64,000 bases of DNA from Bryobacterales bacterium (GCA_003170295.1 PNAJ01000125.1:1-64000), one strand, 5' to 3'; shown: positions 19,357 through 26,928, counted from the first letter of the stretch. Numbers and translations are program-made. The notes: generated by a model not told the origin, from the letters alone.

Positions 19357-19731
19357 CTAACGCCCCCGCAATCTCCCAATCTCCCGCCGATCCCGTTTCG
19401 ACGGCTTCCCTTCCCGCATATCTCCGAACTGCATTTGAGCCTTCCGCTCCTCCGCCGCCTTCGCCCGAGCCGCCTTGCTCTCTTCCGTCTCCCGATAAAG
19501 CGTCTGCGCGACCGCCGCCGGTCCCCTCATCTCGCTGACCCCGAGCACCTCCACGTGAAACTCGCCTCCGTCGTTCTTCACTCGCAGCAAGTCGCCCGCT
19601 CGGACCTCGCGCGCAGCCTTGGCTTGCTGTCCGTTCGACTCAATCCTGCCCAGCTCACATGCTCTTGCCGCCAGCGCGCGAGTCTTGAAGAATCGCGCCG
19701 CCCACAGCCACTTGTCGATTCGGACCACCAT
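19357..19731 (-). CDS. S4-domain RNA-binding protein (Hsp15/HslR-like)
   Basis: A 124-residue cytoplasmic RNA-binding protein. The N-terminal S4 domain reads MVVRIDKWLWAARFFKTRAL and GDLLRVKNDGGEFHVEVLGV, characteristic of the heat-shock protein 15 family that binds free 50S subunits carrying a nascent chain. A basic, charged helix (ESKAARAKAAEERKAQMQF) follows, as in Hsp15. The start is placed at 19731, where the S4 fold begins; longer upstream frames run through a palindromic repeat. It stands alone between two repeat elements. Confidence 0.82.
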   Translation of the reverse strand: MVVRIDKWLWAARFFKTRALAARACELGRIESNGQQAKAAREVRAGDLLRVKNDGGEFHVEVLGVSEMRGPAAVAQTLYRETEESKAARAKAAEERKAQMQFGDMREGKPSKRDRREIGRLRGR

Positions 19732-19762
19732 CCTTCGTATCCTACCCTTGTAGGTGCTGTCC

Positions 19763-19811
19763 TGTAGGGCGGCCAATCTTGGCTGCAGCCGCCTTTTGAG
19801 GCGGCTCTCTT
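19763..19811. repeat. REP-like palindromic repeat, family B
   Basis: Contains agccgccttttgaggcggct, a hairpin with an 8-bp stem, next to a gccaa...ttggc arm. Its reverse complement matches the element at 42161-42208 almost base for base (aagag-agccgcctc ... ggcggctgc ... attggc). It lies upstream of the S4 gene and downstream of nothing coding, as expected for an extragenic repeat. Confidence 0.6.
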
Positions 19812-19880
19812 TCGCCAATACCGACCGTACACATTTCACCCCTCCCCGCCGTCTATTCTCAAAGAAGCCAAGGAACAAGA

Positions 19881-20837
19881 ATGCGAATCTGGATCATGAC
19901 CGTGGCAACGGTCCTAGCCTGTGGCCAATCCGTCGACCCGCCTCTCACTTTCGACGCAGCCTCCGTGAAAGCCGCAGTTCCTCCCACACCGAACGGCAGG
20001 GGAATGATCATGTTCGCCGGACCCAGCGGAGGTCCCGGCACCAAGGACCCCGGCCGCATTCGTTATCCGTTCATGAGCCTGAAGAACATCCTGACGAATG
20101 CCTACGACGTGAAGAATTTTCAAATCTCAGGCCCCGCCTGGCTCGATACCGAGCGGTTCGACATTGAAGCCACCATGCCTCCGGAAACCACCAAGGAGCA
20201 GTTTCGCGCGATGCTGCAAAATCTTCTTGCCGAGCGATTCAAGCTGACCATCCATCGCGAAACCAAGGAACTTCCCGTCTACACGCTCACGGTCGCCAAG
20301 AACGGCCCGAAGTTGACCGAGTCGCCGCCCGAATCGCCGAAAGCCGAGACTCCCTCCGACCCCGGCGACCGCCCGCCGCCCCTCCCCATCGGTCCGCGAG
20401 GGCCCCTCAAAATGGGTCCCGACGGTTTCCCGATTATGCCTTCACCCAACGGAGGTCGCGGCGGCATGTCGACCTTCATGATGCCGAATCGCGCGCGCAT
20501 CAACGCCCAGAAGCAAACCATGCAGGATCTGGCGAACCGGCTAACGGCCGTCTTGAATCGCCCAGTGACCGACGCAACCGGCCTCACTGCAAAATTCGAT
20601 TTCACGCTGACCTACTCGCCGGAAGGATTGAATTCCGCAATGGGCCCAATGGCCGCAATGGCGTCCGCCCTCGTGGGGCCGCCTCCTCCCGGCGCACCGG
20701 CGCCACCCGAAATGGAGAGCGCTCCCAACCTGTTCAGCGCCATCCAATCCCAGCTCGGCCTCAAACTGGAGCCGAAAAAAGCGCCCGTCGATCTGATAGT
20801 CATCGACCACATGGAAAAGGCCCCCACCGAAAACTAG
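19881..20837 (+). CDS. TIGR03435 family protein
   Basis: A 318-residue exported protein of a family greatly expanded in Solibacter-like Acidobacteria and of unknown function. Features: a short N-terminal hydrophobic signal with LAC at residues 12-14 (possible lipobox), the family core LTFDAASVKAA, FMSLKNILTNAYDVKNFQIS, PAWLDTERFDIEAT, MLQNLLAERFKLTIHRETKE and LPVYTLTVAKNGPKL, a proline-rich middle, then GLTAKFDFTLTYSPEG and LGLKLEPKKAPVDLIVIDHM at the C-terminus. All canonical blocks are present in order, so it is intact. It often occurs near regulatory or envelope genes; here it is solitary. Confidence 0.92.
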   Translation: MRIWIMTVATVLACGQSVDPPLTFDAASVKAAVPPTPNGRGMIMFAGPSGGPGTKDPGRIRYPFMSLKNILTNAYDVKNFQISGPAWLDTERFDIEATMPPETTKEQFRAMLQNLLAERFKLTIHRETKELPVYTLTVAKNGPKLTESPPESPKAETPSDPGDRPPPLPIGPRGPLKMGPDGFPIMPSPNGGRGGMSTFMMPNRARINAQKQTMQDLANRLTAVLNRPVTDATGLTAKFDFTLTYSPEGLNSAMGPMAAMASALVGPPPPGAPAPPEMESAPNLFSAIQSQLGLKLEPKKAPVDLIVIDHMEKAPTEN

Positions 20838-20850
20838 TCTTGAGTCTGAA

Positions 20851-20960
20851 GTGGGGCGGACCCCCTGGTCCGCAGCCGGCCCCCCGGCCGGCTCCGCAGG
20901 ACGCGTGACCGCCATCGTGGGGCAGGCTGGCAGCCTGCGGCGGGTTGGTAACCCGGCCCA
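20851..20960. repeat. REP-like palindromic cluster, family A copy plus two hairpins
   Basis: Starts with the same gtggggcggaccccctggtc as the element at 19287, continues with gccggcc...ggccggc, then a separate hairpin gcaggctggcagcctgc and cgggttggtaacccg. It separates two convergent genes and may also terminate both. Confidence 0.55.
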
Positions 20961-20964
20961 GTCT

Positions 20965-21447
20965 CTACCCCTCCACAACCGTAACCGACACTAGCGTATC
21001 CCCACCCTGCACCGCATCGACGACGTCTTTCCCCTTCAGGACCTTCCCGAAAACCGTATGCTTCCCATCCAGCCACGACGTTTCCACGTGCGTGATGAAA
21101 AACTGGCTGCCGTTGGTATTCGGACCCGCATTCGCCATCGAAAGCGTCCCCGGAGCATGCTTGTTCGGATTCCCTTTGGTCTCGTCCTCGAACTTATAGC
21201 CCGGCCCTCCGCGGCCTGTGCCGGTCGGGTCGCCGCCTTGCACCATGAAATCCGGAATCACTCTATGGAAAACCGTACCGTCGTAGAACTTCTCCTTGGC
21301 CAGGAATGCGAAATTGTTCACCGTCTTGGGCGCGTCTTTGGCAAAAAGCTCGCAAACAATCTCGCCACGCGACGTTTGAAACGTCGCCGTGTACTTTTTG
21401 GAAGAATCGATCGCCATCTTGGGCGGGGTTGAGTATTGTTGTGACAT
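20965..21447 (-). CDS. ppiB: Cyclophilin-type peptidyl-prolyl cis-trans isomerase
   Basis: A 160-residue cytoplasmic cyclophilin that catalyses proline isomerisation. It carries the catalytic and cyclosporin-site segments [20 protein letters not shown] (Arg and Phe of the active site), [20 protein letters not shown] and [15 protein letters not shown]. There is no signal peptide, so it is the cytosolic PpiB type. The start ATG at 21447 gives a short 10-residue tail before the fold; an ATG 10 codons later is also possible. Single-gene unit. Confidence 0.93.
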   Translation of the reverse strand: MSQQYSTPPKMAIDSSKKYTATFQTSRGEIVCELFAKDAPKTVNNFAFLAKEKFYDGTVFHRVIPDFMVQGGDPTGTGRGGPGYKFEDETKGNPNKHAPGTLSMANAGPNTNGSQFFITHVETSWLDGKHTVFGKVLKGKDVVDAVQGGDTLVSVTVVEG

Positions 21448-21595
21448 TCACTTTAGTGTATCGCGCAGGAATCCGTCTGCATCCAAGGAAACGTAACTGG
21501 TTTGAGACGCACTGATTAATAGAAAGACGAAACCTGCCGAAAAGCATTGGCAGTTAGAGTGCTTAGGAAACAGGCAGGGAAGACGGGGGTCGCAT

Positions 21596-21718
21596 ATGAT
21601 TATCGGAGCCATCATCGCCGGATTGTTGATCATCTCCTTATTTTTCGAGATGATCGCGTCATCGCCCAAATCGAGCGATGAGCAAAAGCCTGAAGCCATC
21701 CAAGTAAAAAACGCGTAA
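21596..21718 (+). CDS. Small single-pass membrane protein, 40 residues
   Basis: A short gene with ATG at 21596 preceded by ACGGGGGTC at Shine-Dalgarno distance. It encodes an N-terminal hydrophobic helix (MIIGAIIAGLLIISLFFEMI) followed by a polar tail ending VKNA. The clean helix-plus-tail organisation and the ribosome site support a genuine small membrane protein. No family is recognised. It lies between the divergent cyclophilin gene and the convergent anchor-protein gene. Confidence 0.45.
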   Translation: MIIGAIIAGLLIISLFFEMIASSPKSSDEQKPEAIQVKNA

Positions 21719-21735
21719 ATCCGTCATCAGCTGTG

Positions 21736-22269
21736 TCAAAAAGGCGCACGTGAGACACGCCAGCGCATCCACATCCAGCAGCACATCGCCCCAATCAGGA
21801 GCAGAACCAGAGTCGAGGGCGCTGGGGTCGAAGTTATCGCCGAAGGCGCACCTACCGTCAGGGTCACTGGAAAGAGTACCTGAGTGGAGGGCTGGTTATT
21901 GATCGCGATCGAGATATTTGCGGATAGGGTTTGTCCGGTAGTGAAGCCCGTCGTGTTCACAGCCACAAGCAAGACCGCGCTGGGGTTAGTGTTGGGGAAA
22001 AACATCATGCCGGCCGGATTGCCGCATACCGTCATCCACGTCTGATTGTTGGGCACGACAACCACAAGCGTAGTAGGGCCCCCACTCGTGGTGATCGTCA
22101 GGGTCTGAGACGCGGTCGCGCCTCCGCTCTGAACCTGAAAACTCATGCCGGTAGAAACCGTGGGCGAGGTCGTGATTTGTCCATTCGCTGGGAGTATGCA
22201 GAAGGCCACAGCCGAAATGAAAGCCGCTCGGAGCATAGAAAACAGTAGCATAATTCTGAAGGCTGCCAT
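21736..22269 (-). CDS. Secreted BACON-like protein with PEP-CTERM-type anchor
   Basis: A 177-residue exported protein: signal peptide (residues ~5-30, ending ANG), one Ig/BACON-like beta domain (VQSGGATASQTLTITTSGGP ... NQTWMTVCGN ... LSANISIAINNQ) and a C-terminal sorting-like tail TPAPSTLVLLLIGAMCCW followed by basic MRWRVSR. The Pro-Ala-Pro, hydrophobic helix and Arg cluster follow the PEP-CTERM/exosortase pattern used in Acidobacteria. It is presumably anchored in or processed at the envelope. Divergent from the cNMP-binding gene with only 23 bases between start codons. Confidence 0.7.
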   Translation of the reverse strand: MAAFRIMLLFSMLRAAFISAVAFCILPANGQITTSPTVSTGMSFQVQSGGATASQTLTITTSGGPTTLVVVVPNNQTWMTVCGNPAGMMFFPNTNPSAVLLVAVNTTGFTTGQTLSANISIAINNQPSTQVLFPVTLTVGAPSAITSTPAPSTLVLLLIGAMCCWMWMRWRVSRAPF

Positions 22270-22292
22270 TGTGGTAGCTCGTCAGTTATGGA

Positions 22293-23120
22293 ATGCTGTA
22301 CTCCATGGCATGCAACCCCGAAATCTTACGCGACATTCCCCTTTTCGCTCTCCTCGACGACGACGAAATGGCGGTTCTGGCGAGCCAGGTCGAGTTGCGG
22401 ACCTTCGCCGCTCGCCAGCGTATCTATAAGATGGGCGATCCCGGCGGTCAAGCGTATGTCATGGTCTCCGGCAAAGTTCGCGTGACCACCGTCGACGAAG
22501 ATCATCAGGAGGTCGTCGTCGACGAGCCGGCCTGCGGCGAGTTCTTCGGCTTCGCCTCCATGCTCGATCAGACCCCGCATCAAACCAGTGCCACCGCCCT
22601 TGAAGAGGCCGTCTGCATGGAGGTCGACCGCAAGGATATCACCGTCTTACTTGAGCGTAAACCCCATGCCGGCATGGACATGATGACCGTACTCGGCCGT
22701 CAGTTCCACGCCTCCCAGCAGTTGGTGCGCCTCCGCTCCTTCCGCAATCCGAACGAGGTAATCGAGGAGGAAATGACCACCGGCGAGCGTGTCGCCGACG
22801 GCGTAGCCAAGTTCGGCGGCTCCTGGTCCTTTATTATTGCCTTCGCGGTGGTTCTGGTCATCTACGGCGCGATCAACGTCGAGCTGGGAAAGTCCGCCTG
22901 GGACCCCTATCCATTCATTCTGTTGAACTTGTTCCTGTCGATGCTGGCCGCGATTCAGGCTCCGGTCATTATGATGAGCCAGAACCGGCAGGACACCAAG
23001 GACCGCCTGCGAGGCGAGCTCGATTACGACGTCAATCGCCGGGCAGAAGCCGAAATTCAGGCGGTGTCGCAGAAGATCCGTGACCTCGAAGAGCTGATCC
23101 GCGAAAGGCTCCCGAAATGA
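22293..23120 (+). CDS. Cyclic-nucleotide-binding domain fused to DUF1003 membrane domain
   Basis: A 275-residue inner-membrane protein. Residues ~10-130 are a cNMP-binding beta-roll (IPLFALLDDDEMAVLASQVE, GGQAYVMVSGKVRV, GEFFGFASMLDQTPHQTSA). Residues ~165-275 are a DUF1003 domain with two membrane helices (FIIAFAVVLVIYGAINV; PFILLNLFLSMLAAIQAPVI) and the conserved MMSQNRQDTKDR, then a coiled coil. This suggests a membrane process controlled by a bound nucleotide; ligand and target are unknown. The stop overlaps the next start (ATGATG), linking it to the amidohydrolase. Confidence 0.88.
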   Translation: MLYSMACNPEILRDIPLFALLDDDEMAVLASQVELRTFAARQRIYKMGDPGGQAYVMVSGKVRVTTVDEDHQEVVVDEPACGEFFGFASMLDQTPHQTSATALEEAVCMEVDRKDITVLLERKPHAGMDMMTVLGRQFHASQQLVRLRSFRNPNEVIEEEMTTGERVADGVAKFGGSWSFIIAFAVVLVIYGAINVELGKSAWDPYPFILLNLFLSMLAAIQAPVIMMSQNRQDTKDRLRGELDYDVNRRAEAEIQAVSQKIRDLEELIRERLPK

Positions 23121-24697
23121 TGCGTCTTAGAGCCGCCTTAATCGTCCTTATTTCACCGTTTTTGCACGCTCAGGAGCCCTTATTCGACCTTATTATCGCC
23201 AATGGACGCATTGTCGACGGCGCGGGCGGCCCCTGGTATCTAGGCGACGTCGCCATCAAAGGCGACACCATCGCGGCGATCGGCAAGTTCGATCCCAAAA
23301 GCGCCGCACGCTGGATCGACGCAAAAGGCATGGTAGTCGCGCCGGGCTTCATCGACATCCACACCCATGCGCGGCGCGGCATTCTCCTCGACCCATCGGC
23401 GCAAAATTACATTCGGCAAGGCGTCACGACCCTGATGGAAGGCAACGACGGCAGCTCACCGATTCCGCTCGCTCCGTTTCTCGCGGATGTGGCGAAGGCG
23501 CATCCCGCGCCGAACTTCGGTACCTTCGCCGGACAAGGCTCGATCCGCAGCCAGGTGATGCAGCTCGTCAACCGTCCGGCGACACCGGATGAGATAGAAA
23601 AAATGCGCGGTCTGATGCGGCAAGCGATGCTCGACGGAGCGTTCGGCATGTCCACCGGCCTGTTCTACGTCCCCGGCAATTTCACGCCTCCCGATGAAGT
23701 CATCGAAATCGCGAAAGTCGCGGGCGCGATGGGCGGCATGCACATCTCGCACATGCGCAACGAATCCGCGCAGATCCTCGATAGCGTCAAGGAAACCATT
23801 CGTATCGGCGAAGAAGGCCACATGCCCACGCAGGTGACCCATCACAAAATCATCGGCGGCGCGAATTGGGGCCTCAGCAAGCAAACTCTCGAGCTGGTCG
23901 AGCAAGCTCGCGCCCGCGGCGTCGATGTGTCGATTGATGCCTATCCTTATACTGCGTCGAGCACTGGAACCATGGCGCTCATTCCACAATGGGCGCAGGA
24001 GGGCGGCCAAAAAGCGCTGGTCGAGCGCCTCAACGCCCCCGCGCAGCGAGCCCGCATCAAAGCAACGGTGGTCGACAACATCAAGAACGATCGCGGTGCA
24101 GGAGATCCCGCCAACGTCGTCATGGCAAGCTGCGGATTCGATAAAACGCTAGCCGGAAAAAGTCTCGCCGATATCACGAAAGCTCGCGGCCACGCCGTCA
24201 ACTTCGAAACCGCGGCTGAGACGCTCTTAGAAATCCAGATAGCAGGCGGCTGTTCGGCGGTCTATCACGCCATCAGCGAAGAAGACGTCGAGCGCATTTT
24301 AAAATATCCGTTCACCATGATCGGATCGGATGGCGAGATCCCGCAATTCGGCGTAGGCGCACCGCATCCGCGCAGCTATGGAACCTTCGCCCGCGTGCTA
24401 GGCCGCTATGTCCGCGAGCGCCACACGCTAACGCTAGAAGACGCCGTCCATCGCATGTCAGGCCTGCCCGCGACGCGCTTGAAACTCTACGACCGAGGCC
24501 TGCTGCGTCCAGGAATGAAGGCGGATGTAGTGGTGTTCGATGCAGCAACCGTCGCGGATAAAGCCGAGTTCGCCAAGCCCCATCAATACGCGGTCGGATT
24601 TAAGGATGTCGTGATCAACGGCAAACTGGTGATCGCCGGAGGCGAGCTGACAGCGGAGAGGCCGGGGAGGGTGCTGTATGGTCCGGCGAAGCAGTAG
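23117..24697 (+). CDS. D-aminoacylase/N-acyl-D-amino-acid deacylase family amidohydrolase
   Basis: A 526-residue metal-dependent amidohydrolase with a signal peptide (LRAALIVLISPFLHAQ), so it is probably periplasmic. Metal-site motifs are in place: DIHTHARR (His-x-His), the bridging-ligand region MSTGLFYVPGNF, HISHMRNES, THHKIIGGANWG, DAYPYTASSTGTMALIPQW and the late Asp in GSDGEIPQFG. The C-terminus (MKADVVVFD...) closes the beta-sandwich. The likely reaction is hydrolysis of N-acyl-D-amino acids or D-dipeptides in peptidoglycan or peptide recycling; substrate is inferred from family only. It is translationally coupled to the cNMP-DUF1003 gene and ends one base from the convergent reverse transcriptase. 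Confidence 0.88.
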   Translation: MMRLRAALIVLISPFLHAQEPLFDLIIANGRIVDGAGGPWYLGDVAIKGDTIAAIGKFDPKSAARWIDAKGMVVAPGFIDIHTHARRGILLDPSAQNYIRQGVTTLMEGNDGSSPIPLAPFLADVAKAHPAPNFGTFAGQGSIRSQVMQLVNRPATPDEIEKMRGLMRQAMLDGAFGMSTGLFYVPGNFTPPDEVIEIAKVAGAMGGMHISHMRNESAQILDSVKETIRIGEEGHMPTQVTHHKIIGGANWGLSKQTLELVEQARARGVDVSIDAYPYTASSTGTMALIPQWAQEGGQKALVERLNAPAQRARIKATVVDNIKNDRGAGDPANVVMASCGFDKTLAGKSLADITKARGHAVNFETAAETLLEIQIAGGCSAVYHAISEEDVERILKYPFTMIGSDGEIPQFGVGAPHPRSYGTFARVLGRYVRERHTLTLEDAVHRMSGLPATRLKLYDRGLLRPGMKADVVVFDAATVADKAEFAKPHQYAVGFKDVVINGKLVIAGGELTAERPGRVLYGPAKQ

Positions 24698-24698
24698 T

Positions 24699-25658
24699 TT
24701 AGATGGACTGCTGCCCACCTGATGAGACGCCGCTCCGACGTTCCCGCTCCGAGAGGCGAAAAATAAGCGCTCTCAATCCTGGCAACTTTCGCCGCGAGCG
24801 TTCTTCGACAGAAGCGGCTTCGTTGATCTGTCCTAGAAGTTTCCGAGAGATTGTCTGGATCTCTTCCTGCGATGAAGCCATGCCCAAGCGCTTAAAACCG
24901 TCTCCAATGTTCAGATGCCGTCGGTTAGGCAGCCGCAGGCCGTCGTTGGTGACCATCGCACCAGTGACCAGACTTGATTCGCGCCGGCCATAGCATCGGA
25001 CCTTGTGGCACTTGAGGCCAGCGGATTTGAAGGATTTCTTGATAGGGCAGAGATGGGAGCGGTTTAATATTTCACCCGACATGGTCAAGTCATCGACATA
25101 TACCGTTAGCCTGATTCCTGCCGCCGCCAAGCGCCTATCGAGTTGATCAAAGATCAGTTTATGAGAATAGAATGCCGCGAGCATGCTGGCGGGGCTTCCC
25201 GTCGGAACGTGTCCACCGTAGGTGCAGATATCCGCGATTAGCCTTGCGACGTCCCCTGAGCACTTGAACTCACGAAGGAATCCAACGAACACGTGGTGAT
25301 GGGTGGTGGAAGGATAGAATTTTGACAAATCTGCTTTGATGACTTTTCCCCGCGCCACGTGCGCCTCTGCGTTCGTAACGTATGAACGTCCCTTTGTGCC
25401 CGAATGCAGATAAGGCGGTGGGGCGATGCGGGACAACAGTTCCGCGAGGCGCGAATGAAGCCGTTTCATCTGGGGCTTTGGCTCTTCTATTTCTCTTGGT
25501 CTTCCGTTGCCCTGGAGGATCGTGTATACCCGATAGTTGTCCGGTTGCGCTACTAACTTTCGTAGTTCCGGCAGCTCTATGCCGAGGAGGCTGGCGAGTC
25601 GTTTCTTACTGTTCAGCCCGAAAAGGCGCGAATCCGTGATTGGATATCTCTTTAACAT
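24699..25658 (-). CDS. Retron-type reverse transcriptase
   Basis: A 319-residue reverse transcriptase, the normal length of retron RTs. Seen motifs: KADLSKFYPS with the first catalytic Asp (D110), VPTGSP (151-156), YVDD (187-190) with the two other catalytic Asp residues, and VTG (231-233) in SSLVTGAMVTNDGLRLPN, a motif found in retron enzymes. There is no maturase X or endonuclease domain, which argues against a group II intron protein. It would copy a structured RNA into branched single-stranded DNA. It starts inside the XRE gene (7-base overlap) and is the last gene of the operon. Base composition is visibly less GC-rich than its neighbours, consistent with acquisition. Confidence 0.88.
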   Translation of the reverse strand: MLKRYPITDSRLFGLNSKKRLASLLGIELPELRKLVAQPDNYRVYTILQGNGRPREIEEPKPQMKRLHSRLAELLSRIAPPPYLHSGTKGRSYVTNAEAHVARGKVIKADLSKFYPSTTHHHVFVGFLREFKCSGDVARLIADICTYGGHVPTGSPASMLAAFYSHKLIFDQLDRRLAAAGIRLTVYVDDLTMSGEILNRSHLCPIKKSFKSAGLKCHKVRCYGRRESSLVTGAMVTNDGLRLPNRRHLNIGDGFKRLGMASSQEEIQTISRKLLGQINEAASVEERSRRKLPGLRALIFRLSERERRSGVSSGGQQSI

Positions 25659-26005
25659 TCAACCTCAATCCCAGCCCCAGAGGCGATCTTGTTCAATAGC
25701 CGCAAGGCTCCCAGCGCGATTGCGCCCTGGGCACGGTCTGCCGGTCTGCTCCGGTCTAGTTCCTCAGCGAAAAAAAACAGTGCGGAAAGCGGCACGTGAA
25801 AGTGTGACGAATACTGATTCAATAGGTCGATGGTGACGTTCTTTTTTCCTGATTCGATCTCTGATAGGTAGGACTTGGAGATCCCCAGGCTAGCCGCCAA
25901 TTTCGATTGGCTGCTGCGATGGTAAATTCGGAGGAGTCGTAGCGCCTCTGCGATCACTTGAGAGCCCTTTCTATTTCTATCTGAAACAGGGGGGCCGCTA
26001 CTCAT
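25652..26005 (-). CDS. XRE-family HTH protein of the retron operon
   Basis: A 117-residue DNA-binding protein. Residues ~18-75 form an XRE/Cro-type helix-turn-helix: SQSKLAASLGISKSYLSEIE then SGKKNVTIDLLNQYSSHFHV. The tail PLSALFFFAEELDRSRPADR and a helical C-terminus (ALRLLNKIASGAG) are shared with the divergent protein at 26507. It is probably the operon repressor, an antitoxin-like partner or the retron accessory protein. Its ATG overlaps the stop of the upstream 48-codon gene by 4 bases (ATGA), and its end overlaps the RT start, so the three genes are translationally coupled. Confidence 0.88.
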   Translation of the reverse strand: MSSGPPVSDRNRKGSQVIAEALRLLRIYHRSSQSKLAASLGISKSYLSEIESGKKNVTIDLLNQYSSHFHVPLSALFFFAEELDRSRPADRAQGAIALGALRLLNKIASGAGIEVEC

Positions 26006-26148
26006 AGAAACCCGTCAAAGAGCCGGATCACGGCTACAATCGACCTTGCCACCGCCACTACCAACCTCCAGGTTTGGGGCCTAAGCAGTAGACGGCTGAT
26101 TCCCACAAATCTCGGTCGTCGCTTCAGATTCAGCGTCTTGTTACTCAT
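26002..26148 (-). CDS. 48-residue cationic hydrophobic peptide of the retron operon
   Basis: The start ATG at 26148 follows AAAGGAGACAT, an excellent ribosome site. The first ~20 residues are strongly basic (NLKRRPRFVGISRLLLRP) and the rest forms an amphipathic or membrane-seeking helix (WRLVVAVARSIVAVIRLFDG). No family is recognised. The ATGA overlap with the XRE gene supports that it is a real translated gene. Its shape resembles small membrane-active toxins, so it is a candidate effector of the system; that role is inference only. Confidence 0.6.
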   Translation of the reverse strand: MSNKTLNLKRRPRFVGISRLLLRPQTWRLVVAVARSIVAVIRLFDGFL

Positions 26149-26194
26149 ATGTCTCCTTTCTTCACCCTTGGAAGGGTGCGTGCCTAAAAAGGAG

Positions 26195-26388
26195 AACTGG
26201 GACCGAAGCGACGGTTTACCCCCTGAACAACCTGTTGGCGATACGTGCCTAGCCAACAAGCGCAGCAGCGATCACGTTTGCTAATAATTCATTCGCTGCG
26301 TGTCTTGTAACGTGGAGGGCCGAATACTGCCCTCGCGAGCTGGATTTCTCCAGCCCAACATTTCATTAGGCGATGTCCCAGCTGAATC
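26195..26388 (-). ncRNA. Candidate retron ncRNA (msr-msd) in the operon leader
   Basis: Between the promoter and the first coding gene, the minus strand holds ~190 bases without coding. An inverted repeat closes it: CTGGGAC (26381-26375) pairs with GTCCCAG (26203-26197), extendable by G-U/A-U pairs, as a1/a2 do in retrons. Inside, four hairpins follow in order: gctgga-GAAA-tccagc (26354-26339), gagggc-8 nt-gccctc (26334-26315), a 7-bp stem with a 21-nt loop (26299-26265), and tgttggc-12 nt-gccaaca (26258-26233). Position, length and closing stem fit a retron template RNA, but the branching guanosine and the msr/msd boundary cannot be assigned from one sequence. Confidence 0.5.
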
Positions 26389-26395
26389 ATGATTC

Positions 26396-26424
26396 ATTCT
26401 GCACGGATCGGTTCGCTAAGTCAA
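26396..26424 (-). promoter_or_regulatory. Sigma70-like promoter of the retron operon
   Basis: On the minus strand TTGACT (26424-26419) and CAGAAT (26401-26396) are separated by exactly 17 bases. Transcription would begin near 26389, just before the candidate ncRNA. A 12-base palindrome gaatcatgattc (26384-26395) overlaps the start point and could be an additional operator. Confidence 0.6.
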
Positions 26425-26430
26425 GAACAA

Positions 26431-26449
26431 AGTTCGCTGTCAGCGAACT
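26431..26449. promoter_or_regulatory. Palindromic operator between the two XRE genes
   Basis: Perfect inverted repeat agttcgct-gtc-agcgaact between the divergent XRE genes. It lies just upstream of the retron-operon -35 box and immediately before TATAGA, a possible -10 of the right-hand XRE gene. A further half-site gttcgct sits at 26411-26417, between the -35 and -10 of the retron promoter. This layout suits binding by one or both XRE proteins. Confidence 0.6.
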
Positions 26450-26506
26450 ATAGATACAGCACAGAATTGTTGCCTGTGGTAGCGTGTAATTTGGAGATGC
26501 AGGCGT

Positions 26507-26872
26507 ATGAGGCAACTTTGCGAAGCTTTGAGACTGCTCAGAGTCTTTCACGACATGTCACAAACTAACCTGGCGGACAAGCTCCAGATCTCAAAGTCAT
26601 TCCTATCAGAAATTGAATCGGGGAAGAAAGAACCAACGCTCAACTTGCTCAACCGGTACGCAGCAGAGTTTCAGATCCCACTATCCTCGCTGCTATTCTT
26701 TACGGAACAAGTATCAGACAGGCGCGGCGTAAGTGTGAGTGATAGGGTCGCGCCGAAGGTACTGAGGCTCTTGAACTGGATCGCGGCCAAAGAAGCAGAG
26801 CCGGTCATACCCAAAAAACCCGCTCACCGGCAATCCGGCGTCGGCCGAAAGAAAGATCGCTTCGGAACCTGA
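26507..26872 (+). CDS. Second XRE-family HTH protein, divergent from the retron operon
   Basis: A 121-residue paralogue of the XRE protein in the retron operon. HTH at residues ~5-60 (MSQTNLADKLQISKSFLSEI, ESGKKEPTLNLLNRYAAEFQ), then IPLSSLLFFTEQV and a basic tail with RQSGVGRKKDR. Shared blocks (KS[FY]LSEIESGKK, LS[AS]L[FL]FF) show common origin by duplication. It reads away from the operon and shares the palindromic control region, so it likely regulates the system or is a mobile partner of it. The ATG at 26507 is preceded by GGAGA. Confidence 0.85.
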   Translation: MRQLCEALRLLRVFHDMSQTNLADKLQISKSFLSEIESGKKEPTLNLLNRYAAEFQIPLSSLLFFTEQVSDRRGVSVSDRVAPKVLRLLNWIAAKEAEPVIPKKPAHRQSGVGRKKDRFGT

Positions 26873-26928
26873 GTCGTCCTAGGGTTTCACTTCTCAGTAA
26901 CAAGATGGCGAGTTCGTTAGCGACGAAT

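Noticed and set aside
24699..25658. Group II intron maturase
   Set aside because: The RT is short, lacks the X/maturase and endonuclease domains, and no intron domain V-like structure or interrupted gene was seen around it.
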